DNA of 64,000 nt from Oscheius sp. JU75 (taxonomy: Eukaryota > Nematoda > Chromadorea > Rhabditida > Rhabditidae): positions 3,844,001 through 3,908,000 of the forward strand of contig JASJZC010000002.1 of the NCBI GenBank assembly GCA_037178855.1. The letters run 5' to 3'. A program made the translations under genes and the position numbers. The notes under the pieces are model-generated. The model did no database searches. It was not told the origin of the DNA and saw nothing but the letters and a program-made list of their open reading frames with translations. Below, one piece after another: positions 54,845 to 64,000 of this stretch (its first letter is position 1; every line of letters begins with the position of its first letter).

Positions 54845-57800
54845 ATGGACGATTTTGAGCGGCGAAGAAGCGATTCCAGTCAACTACTTATTTCCGAAAG
54901 GTATTTCCTTCTTTTGGTGGAAAAAAAATTATCATTTTCCAGCGAGGAACATAAGCCCAAACGAGCTACCTTAGGACAACTAGTGAGTACTTTTTTCATA
55001 GTTACCTGGGTCCTTGTTTGTATTAAGCATTAAGCTTTACGAGGTCATAGCGACGGTAAAGTAAAAGTCGGACAATGGCAGCTAGACGGGAGATTACCAT
55101 GAGAAAATCATTCTCAGAGAGATACAGGGACAGACATGATTTCAGTTCCGGTACACCTCATGTTCGGACCGAATCCTTATGATCATTGGAGCCATTGTGG
55201 CCACCACCGTTGGATTTACGACTCCCTTGATGGCCGGAGTCATCGGAGATCTCTCGCAGACCTTCATGAACTTTACTAACCGACTAGCCCCTCTTAATGA
55301 GACAGATCCAGAGAGAGAAAGGCTTTTTGAAGAGTTTCATAGCAAAGTCGAGCACTCTTGCTTGCTCTACCTCTATCTGGCACTGGCAGCGTTCTGTGCC
55401 GCGACTGTACAGGTAGGCTTCTTCGGAAAAAGACGGAAAGTTAAGTCATAGGACATTTGTTTCCTTCTCTCTGGTGAGAACAATGTGAACCGGATGAGGA
55501 AGAACTTCATGAGAGCAATCTTGAGGCAAAACATAGGATGGTTCGATAACCAAAAGTCTGGTGGACTGGCCACGGAACTTTTTAGGTACCCTTGCGCAAT
55601 TCAATCAAAATCAGTTACAGTAACTTGCAAAGAGTCAAGGAAGGGACCTGTAACCACATCGGGTACATTTTCGAGTACCTGGCCGAGTTCCTGGGCTCCT
55701 TCATCATCTGTTTCTACTACGACTGGAAGCTGTCCTTGATTGGAATGTCTCTGGTTCCATTCATTGCTGCTTTGGGTATATTCGACACCAAGGTATGATA
55801 CAGGTAGATCCAGAAGAATTGAGTTCAGACGATAGCCGCTGTAGAATCTGAAATCGAGGAACTGGACGCCAAGTCTGGAGCCATAGCTGAAGAAGCGTTG
55901 ACTTCCATCCGCACAGTGATAGCCTTCAATGGACAGCAACACGAATGTGATCAGTACGTATCTCTTTCTAGTCTTGACACAAGAAACTTCAGATACAACT
56001 CGATCCTCGAAAAGATCCGCAGAGCCGGTACTCGTTACGCTCGACTTCACGGAATTCTAATGGGTCTGAGCTTCATCCTCATCTTCGGATCTTACTGTAT
56101 CTCGCTCTTCGTTGGAACCAATATGGTCGTTTCCGGTGAGATGAACGGAGGAGTCGTTGTGACTGTAAGTCTGGCCTGTTCTGGACCAAGGGAGTTCTAG
56201 GTGTTCATTACTCTCATGCTCAGCGTCGGCCACGTCGACTGCATTGCTCCAATGCTCTCACAAGTCGGTAAGGCTATGGGAGCAGCTGGAATCTTGTTCG
56301 AGATCATTGACAGAGTGAGTCTCCCGTTCAACCCCAGACGAAAGACCCTTTAGAAACCTGAAATCGACGCTTACTCCTCAGAGGGAGAGAGACCGTACCA
56401 TGTGGACGGAAGAATCAGTTTCCGTGAGCTCCGCTTCACCTATCCTACCCGATCAGATGTCCCTGTTCTGAAGGGAGTCTCCTTTGAAGTGGAGCCGGGA
56501 CAAACTGTCGCCCTGGTTGGTGCCAGTGGCAGTGGAAAGAGTACAATCGTGCAACTTCTGTTGAGATTCTATGATCCGGACAGTGGAAGGGTAAGTGTAG
56601 ATCGTCAATAAAAACCCAAATATCTAAAGATTGTCATCGATGGAATTGAAATAGACCAATGGAACATAGACCACCTGAGAAAAACTATCGGTGTCGTTTC
56701 TCAAGAGCCAATCCTTTTTAATACGACTATCGAAGAAAACATTCGTTACGGAAGAGAGAATATTTCCGAAGAACAGATCTGGAAGGCTTTGCAGAAGGCC
56801 AACGCTCACGACTTTGTCAAGGGATTCCCCATGGTTCGATCTTTTTTACCTTTCCAATCACTAATTATTAGGGTCTTAAAACTCTCGTCGGGGACCGAGG
56901 AGCCCAGTTATCCGGAGGTCAGAAGCAGAGGATAGCCATTGCCAGAGCTTTGGTCCGAAATCCAAAGATTCTTCTCTTGGACGAGGCCACCTCTGCTTTG
57001 GATGCCGAGAGCGAAAGAGTTGTCCAAGAAGCTCTAGAAAACGTAAATATCCTCTTAATCATTCAGTCTGTTTCTCTAGGCTTCGAAAGGCCGAACAACG
57101 ATCGTTGTGGCTCATCGTCTCTCGACTATCAGAAATGCAGATAAGATCATAGCCATGAGGAACGGAGAGATTGTCGAGGAAGGAACCCACGAAGAGTTGG
57201 TGACCAAGGAAGGACTCTACTTCGACCTTGTCAATGCCCAAGTCTTCGTGGATTTCGATTTAGAAGGTTCGTTTCAGTTCTCCACGCTTCCAGTATGTGC
57301 TTAAGAAAATCCTGCAAAGAGACATATCCTTACTTCGAGATCGGTCAGTACTGAAAGACATGAATACTCGGTTAGTAGACTTATCTTCTTTTCGGAAACA
57401 TTTGTTCAGAGGATGCACTCAAATCTCTCCTCGATAATCGACAATTTGGTCGAAGAGAACGAAGATGAAACAGTCAAGCGTTTGAAGGAAGAGATGGCTG
57501 AAGAGGGAGCCAGTCAGGCCAGTATTTGGAGAATTGTGAGGGAAGCTCGTCCGGAATGGAAGTACCTTATCTGTGCACTGTGCTTCTCTCTTCTGGAAGG
57601 AAGTATCTATCCGTCTCTTTCCCTCTTCTTCACTCAACTGATTCACGTGAGTTTTCTGCTTCACAGAGTTCAGACACATTCTTAGGTCTTCTCGTACGAA
57701 GACAAGCGTCGAATGCAGTTCGAGGGTCATCTCATTGCCTTTGGCTTCCTCGGACTTGGATTCGTTTACGCGGCGACCCAGTTTGTCCAGCTCTCCTTCT

Positions 57801-59421
57801 ACGGAAAGGCGGCCGAGAGTATGACCAAGAGACTTCGAAGCAAGGTCTTTCGAAATGTCCTTCGACAAGGTTTCCTCTTTCTTCATTTTTTGACAAGTGT
57901 TCTTGCAGACGCTGCCTACTTTGACAAGCCTGCTCATGCTCCGGGAAAGATTGTCACTCGACTCGCAACCGATGCCAACAATATGAAGCCGGCTATCAAC
58001 GAGAGAATGGGACTAATCTTCGCCGAATGCTTCACAGACATGATTGCTGTCACTGTCGCTTTCTACTTTGGATGGCAGTTGGCTCTGGTCGTTATCCCAC
58101 TCTACCCTTTGACTGGGTTCATCTGGACCCTGAGGGGCAACTATCTCGAGAAAAGATGGCTTCAGGATGAGAAGCACATGGAGACCTGTGGTCGTATCGC
58201 GATGGAGGCCATGGAGAATATGCGAACTGTTCAGTACTTGACTCTCCAGGATAAACTGTACAAGAAATTCTGTCACCATCTTCAGAGACCAATGGAGACT
58301 AACAGACAGAAGGCTATCATGCAGGGACTGTCTTACGGCTTCGGAATGTCTTGTCACTTCTTCCTCTACGCCGTCTCCTTCCGTGTCGGACTCTACTACA
58401 TCTACCACAGAATCATGAGCCCACAAGACGTTCTTCGAGCTCTATTTGCCATTTCCTTCACTTCTGGAAGTCTGGGAGTCATCGCCTCCTTTCTTCCTGA
58501 CTTCATGGTTGCCAAGATGGCTGCCGGACTTTTGTTCAAGATGCTGGATCAGGAACCGAACATTGACGGTATGACTCAGGCTGGAAGACGACCCAGTATA
58601 ACTGGACACATCAAAGCCAAAGGTCTCAAATTCTACTACCCGGAAAGAGAAGACGTGATTGTCATGGATGATCTCGATCTGGAGATCAAGCCTGGAGAGA
58701 CAGTCGCACTGGTAGGACCAAGTGGTTGCGGGAAGTCGACTATGGTTGCTCTGCTAGAACGATTCTACGACCCAATAGGCGGAATTATTGTGAGTTTTAT
58801 CTGCTTTCACAAATAAAGGAAAGCTCAGGAACTGGACGGCTGCCCTATCCAGGAAATGAATCCCAGTCACTTGAGAGGACAGATGGCTTTGGTCTCTCAG
58901 GAACCTATCCTCTTTGACATGTCTATCAAGGAGAACATTCTGTACGGACAAGCAGAGGGATCAGTCAGTGATGAGGAAGTCTTTAACGCTGCCAAGAAAG
59001 CTAACATTCATTCCTTCGTGACCTCTCTCCCAGCTGGCTACAGCACTCGCGTTGGAGACAAGGGAGTTCAGCTATCGGGAGGTCAAAAGCAGAGGATAGC
59101 CATAGTCCGAGCTCTGGTCAGAAAACCGAAGATTCTTATCTTAGACGAAGCTACTTCTGCTCTGGACATGGAGTCAGAGAAACACGTTCAATTGGCATTG
59201 GATCAGGCAAAGACAGGTCGATCTTGTCTAGTCATTGCCCACAGGCTCTCCACTATAGTCAACTCTGACCTCATCGTTGTATTCAAAGAAGGAAAGGTGG
59301 TGGAGCGAGGTGAGTAAACCTTTAATCTATCCTACCAATGCCTATTCCAGGAACCCATGACGAACTGCTTGCTCTGAAGGGAGACTATTACAGCCTGACC
59401 AAGAAGCAGTCAATCCGTTAA
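54845..59421 (+). CDS. P-glycoprotein 1 (ABCB full transporter)
   Basis: ATP-driven exporter of lipophilic compounds at the plasma membrane, relevant to xenobiotic and anthelmintic resistance in nematodes. Exons: 54845-54900, 54943-54982, 55146-55412, 55452-55585, 55621-55792, 55829-55953, 55993-56164, 56201-56314, 56354-56590, 56630-56833, 56872-57042, 57080-57266, 57306-57370, 57410-57646, 57686-57869, 57909-58789, 58829-59309, 59351-59421; 1265 aa. NBD1 has Walker [18 protein letters not shown] and [13 protein letters not shown]2 has [17 protein letters not shown] and [10 protein letters not shown], with the switch His in IAHRLST of both. The linker holds [11 protein letters not shown]. 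The end YYSLTKKQ is typical of nematode P-gps. All catalytic motifs are intact. The 39-nt intron 57870-57908 is stop-free. Confidence 0.96.
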
Positions 59422-59506
59422 GAACCCAAATCTGTGAGCATTTTCTGTGATCTTTCTCAATTTCGGGTTCTCTTTTTGTTTACTGGTCTGATGGTTGTGA
59501 CAGCCA

Positions 59507-59512
59507 AATAAA
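59507..59512 (+). terminator. AATAAA polyadenylation signal of P-glycoprotein 1
   Basis: AATAAA 86 bases after the stop codon, inside the 306-bp gap before P-glycoprotein 2. TTTTTAG three bases before the next ATG is a likely trans-splice acceptor, so the pair may be co-transcribed. Confidence 0.5.
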
Positions 59513-59727
59513 CTTATTTATGTAATCTGCTGGCTCTTTACTTTCTTTGACATCCTGTACTTCTCCGGAATCAGCTTTCATCACTATTTGTTAGACTTCC
59601 AAGGGCTTATCGGTTGCACTGATCAACCTGATCTCTGGTCAACGCCTCTGTCTTTCAGTTGCGCAACTCTTCGTAGCGTTTGTGTACAAATAGCCAGTTC
59701 ACTGCTATCGTGGTATCTTTTTAGAAA

Positions 59728-62700
59728 ATGACGGAGTTGGACAGCTCCAGAGAGAATCTTCTAGATATTGGGTAAGTATTTCCTTTTCCACTGTAATTGA
59801 AAGAAAAGTTTAAGAAAAGATTTCAGGCAAGAAAATGCACAAAATGGGAAGAATAAGGTCTCTTTTCTGCAGCTGGTAAGTGCTTTCTGACATTTTGTGA
59901 CCTTATCAAATAGTCCGAGGATAATAAAAAACGCACTTTTGGACGGAACATCGTGTCTTGAACTCCGACAAGCTAATAGGTTAAAGCAAACTAAAAAGCT
60001 CGAAACAATGGAACGGTGCAATAAAACATTGATTTCAGTTCTGTTTCACCTCTAATTCCGACCGATTGTTGCTCGTACTCGGTACTGCTGTGGCGATCTT
60101 TGTCGGGCTTTCAAAGCCATTCATGGGAACCATTCTGGTTGGTCTCACCTCTTCCAAAGAGAAAAAACTCTTTAGGGAGATCTGACCCAGTCATTCATAA
60201 ACTACGCACGAGACATTGCCCCTCTGAATGCTACAGATCCCAGAAGGGACAAAATATACCAAGAGCTCCATGAGCATGTCATTTATTACTGTCTCGTGTG
60301 GTTAGCCCTGGCAATAACTACACTGCTGACCGCCTTCTTCAAGGTATGCCTTGAGAAAAGAAGGGCCATAAGGCTTTAGGACCTCTGCTTTCTGACAGTC
60401 AGCGACAATATGATCACTCGACTGAGGCAAAAGTTCATCAAATCCTTGTTGCGACAAGAGGTCAGCTGGTTCGATCAACAGAAAACCGGAGCATTGACTG
60501 TTGAACTGTTCAGGTAGAATACACACTTTATCGTTGAAGATCGTCTTACAGTAACCTCGAGAGGGTGAAAGAAGGAACCGGAGACCATATTGGCTACATG
60601 GTTCTCATGATTGCAATGTTCTTGGGCGGAATCTGCACTGCCTTCTTGAAAGACTGGAGACTCGCCCTGGCCAGTATGTCTCTCTGTCCTCTTGTCGCTC
60701 TGTGGGGATGGTTTCAAAACAAGGTATGAAGAGTACCCACACTTCGAATTTATCTGTAGAAAATGCTCGAATTGACTACGGAACAGAGCAAGTTAGATGG
60801 AGAAGCTGGAGCTGTAGCAGAACAGGCTCTGACTTCCATCCGAACTGTAATGTATTTCAATGGTCAGGAGCATGAGATAGACAAGTAAAAATACATGAAA
60901 TAACTCTCATTCGACTTCAGATACCAAAGTGTTCAGGACAGAGGAATTGCCCTTGGAATTCGCTACGGCTTTTTCAATGGTCTCTGGATGTCAGTCTCCA
61001 TGATTCTATTGAATACCTCAATTGGAATCTGTGTCTGGTATGGAGCAGTTCTGGTCTATGAGGGCAAGATCGAGGGTGGAGCTGTAGTCACAGTGGGTAC
61101 CCTTCAAGAAACTCTAGATGATATATTAGATATTCATCACCCTGCAACTCTGTCACAGTCGACTGACCCAGCTCGGCCCCATCTTCACGAAGATCAATCG
61201 GGCACAAGGAGCAGCTCTCTCAATCTACAATATTATCGATAGACAGCCAGAGATTGATTCTTACTCGACCGAAGGACAAAATCCTTTGGTAGAGGGTCGG
61301 ATCTCAATCCAGAACCTGTCTTTCACCTATCCTACTCGTCTGGACGTCCCTGTTCTCAAGGTTTCTTTGATTTGCCGAAAGTTAAAGAGTCTATTTTAGA
61401 ACATGACCTTCTTTGTAGAACCTGGTCAGACAGTAGCTTTGGTTGGTCCCAGTGGAAGTGGAAAAAGTACAATTGTACAGCTTCTGCTGAGATTCTACGA
61501 TCCGACAGGTGGTCGAGTGGGTTTCTACACTTTGTCTCGAAACAATCCACTTCAGATCTTTCTGGACGACATGGAGATAGACGAGTTCAACATCAAATAC
61601 CTCCGAGAAACGATCGGAGTCGTATCACAAGAACCTATCCTGTTCAATATGACGATCGAGGAGAATATTCGTTATGGAAGGGAGAACATTTCCGAGCCGA
61701 TGATTTGGGCAGCCCTGAGAAAAGCTAACGCCTTTGACTTTGTCAAGGCTTTCCCAAAGGGACTAAGAACTCTCGTTGGAGATCGAGGAGCCCAACTATC
61801 CGGCGGTCAGAAGCAAAGAATTGCTATAGCAAGAGCACTGGTCCGAGACCCGAAGATTCTCTTATTGGACGAAGCGACTTCTGCTTTGGACACTGAGAGT
61901 GAACGAGTTGTACAACAAGCTCTCGTAAATGTAAGTCTCTCTCAGTTCAGACAAGCTGGTGTAGGCATCCGAAGGAAGAACAACGATTGTTGTGGCTCAT
62001 CGTCTCTCTACGATCAGAAATGCAGACAAAATTATTGCTATGAAGGACGGAGAGATCATCGAGGAAGGAACTCACAGTGATCTGCTCTCGAAGAAGGGAC
62101 TTTACTACGATCTGGTCAACAACCAGGTCTTCACAGATACTCTGGATGGTGAGCGTTTTTATCTCATCTCAAAAATCTGTGCGTTCCGAAGCCCTTATTG
62201 CGGATTCATGTATTAGTTTGTGACAGTAGGTGTTAGAGTTAACAGGCCAAGTCAGTTTGGGAGACAGTCTCTTTGGAGAAAGTTGCTTCTGCTGTGGTAG
62301 TGCGACTGGAGACATGCGACAGGTAAAACTTAGAGGGAAGGCCAAGCACAGGCTGACCGAAAATAGTAAAGCAAGTCCAACATTTGCTATCGTAATTTGA
62401 ACCATAAGGGGCGATAGCCATTCTTGTCCTCTCAACAGTGGAACTTCAGAAAAGCCAGAGTACAAGTGGTCCCGCTCAGTCAGCTCCGAGAGAACAGCTC
62501 CCGAATACCGTCGTACGCATTCCGTCGAACTCGAGCCCGTTCAAGAGGAAGGTGTTTTGGAAGACGAGACAATGCTGAGACTGAAGAAAGAACTGGCCGA
62601 AGAGAATGCCGAAAAAGTCTCGCTTTGGAGAATAGTGAAAGAGGCCAGACCTGAATGGAAACTGTTAGTTATCTGTTTCATTGCGACTACCATGGAAGGA

Positions 62701-64000
62701 ATAGTTTACCCATTGCTGGCTTTCGGATTCACGGAACTCATCAAGGTTTGTTTCCCTCCTGACTGAAAAAATTGCTCTTTCAGATCTTCTCCGGTCCCAA
62801 GGAAGAAATGCTCAAAGAAGGAAGGCTTCTCTTTTTCGTATTCGTCGCAATGGGTGTCTACTATGCAGCGACACAGCTGACTCATGTAAGAGTACCGTTT
62901 TCTAAAAGAGTTAGCATTTAGACCACCCTGTTCGGAGTGATCAGTGAGCGTCTTTCGAGCAGATTGAGAGTGAGAGTCTACAAGAACCTGATGCGACAGG
63001 ACGGGACGTATTTTGACAAGCCGAACCATGCTCCTGGAAAGCTGATGACCAGACTCGGCTCGGATGGAAACAACATGAAGCCGGCTATCAACAGTCGACT
63101 GGGAATTATTTTCGCGGAGATCGTCACAGATCTTATTGGAAATGGTCTCTCCCTCTACTTCTGCTGGCAGATGGCTGTTGTTGTAGGTCATAGTATAAAA
63201 ACAGAATCTTCATTGTTAAAGGCAATGCCAATCTTTCCCATTTGCTTCTTCCTCGCCACTGTGACAGAAAAAATTATAACGAAGAAGCTCTTGAAGGACG
63301 AGAAGGAGATGGAAAACTGTGGAAAGGTAGATAGAGGGAGAGGTAGCCTCTATAACCCTTACAGATTGCCATGGAAGCGATGACCAATATCCGAACGGTC
63401 CAGGCTTTGAACCTCCAGAACAAAATCTACGACAACTTCTGCTCCCATTTGGCCGAAATAACCAGAAGCAATCTGAAGAAAAATCTCATGCAGGTTGGGT
63501 AAATTCAAAACAAAAAACTCTCCTTCTAGAGTGCCTGTTACGGTATAAACCAGTCACTATACTTCTTCGTCTTTGTTCTCTGCTACAGAGTTGCCCTTTA
63601 TTACGTGGCCCACGACATTTCTGACGTCCAATCGGTGATTCGAGCCATCTACATGACTGGCTGGGCTTCCTGTAGTCTCGGCTCAATTGCTCAATACCTT
63701 CCGGACTACACAAAGGCGAGAATGGCAGCCGGTCTCCTGTTCAAAATGATCGATCTGAAGCCGGAGATAGACACGATGAGTACAAACGGAAGTAGACCGG
63801 AGATTGACGGAAACATTCTGGTGAGTTGGAGGTAACAATAGTTCAAAGATTTACAGATAAACAATGTTCACTTCCGATACCCACAGCGAGAAGATGTCGA
63901 GGTGCTGAAGGGAGTCGACTTGGCTTTGAAACAGGGACAGACTGTTGCCCTTGTTGGTGCAAGTGGATGTGGAAAGTCGACCGTCGTCTCCCTTTTAGAG
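59728..64000 (+). CDS. P-glycoprotein 2 (ABCB full transporter), cut by window end
   Basis: Tandem paralogue of P-glycoprotein 1. Exons: 59728-59771, 59827-59875, 60039-60137, 60176-60343, 60380-60513, 60552-60723, 60760-60884, 60921-61092, 61130-61360, 61400-61516, 61556-61930, 61965-62148, 62450-62745, 62784-62885, 62922-63182, 63222-63326, 63365-63493, 63530-63820, 63857-64000 (open). NBD1 is complete ([26 protein letters not shown]). The second membrane domain carries [19 protein letters not shown], and the window ends just past Walker A of NBD2 (GASGCGKST). The linker ([13 protein letters not shown]) resembles that of copy 1. The 39-nt intron 61517-61555 is stop-free. Relative to copy 1, exon borders in the first half are largely shared but the second half has more introns. 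Confidence 0.95.

Noticed and set aside
57267-57305. Apparent stop in the P-glycoprotein 1 linker
   Set aside because: A 39-nt intron ending CTTAAG removes the stop and restores the conserved linker with [11 protein letters not shown].

Overview
The window is a compact, intron-rich animal genome segment, most likely from a nematode. Every recognisable protein is eukaryotic. Most introns are 34-45 nt, with GT(A/G)AG donors and TTTCAG acceptors. Acceptor-like TTTCAG/TTTTAG sequences sit 0-30 nt upstream of many start codons, as expected for spliced-leader trans-splicing. The gene families also fit: tandem P-glycoproteins, a histidine acid phosphatase array with hydrophobic tails, a neprilysin, and an RTE-type retroelement remnant. 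The spliced leader itself is not in the window, so 'nematode' is inference. All exon models were built by reading frames and splice sites by eye.

Left part (1-25982): an unrecognised 184-aa gene converges on RPS9 (-). Then come LSM1 (+), a UMP-CMP kinase (+), an RPUSD2-type pseudouridine synthase (-), a peptide-receptor-like GPCR (+), an SLC12A8-type cotransporter (+) with a 2.15-kb last intron, a 5.5-kb gene-poor stretch holding an inverted repeat and GA/CT runs, and a Polo-like kinase (+).

Middle part (26202-43000): a small secreted precursor with an allatostatin-C-like Cys-loop peptide (-), a 724-aa M13 peptidase of the neprilysin type (-), then three histidine acid phosphatases (-, copies A, B, C). 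Between copies A and B lies a decayed RTE-type reverse transcriptase. The three phosphatases share exon sizes but differ by intron gain or loss and at the catalytic RHG motif.

Right part (43798-64000): WBP11 splicing factor (-), a TLCD1/2-type membrane protein (-) lying 104 bp downstream of an LRR-like gene (-) (operon-like), a head-to-head paralogue of that LRR-like gene (+), an unrecognised 257-aa gene whose 5' end has been duplicated, a 90-aa zinc-ribbon-like membrane protein, a Ly6/three-finger-like secreted protein (-), and two tandem P-glycoproteins (+), the second cut by the window edge.

Housekeeping RNA functions (RPS9, LSM1, RPUSD2, WBP11) and nucleotide metabolism lie among expanded families for xenobiotic export, secreted or surface hydrolysis and neuropeptide signalling. 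I see no single undescribed multi-gene system. The features most worth following are the GC-AG and stop-free introns, the intron turnover between paralogues, the Cys-loop neuropeptide, the operon-like pair and several unrecognised genes.
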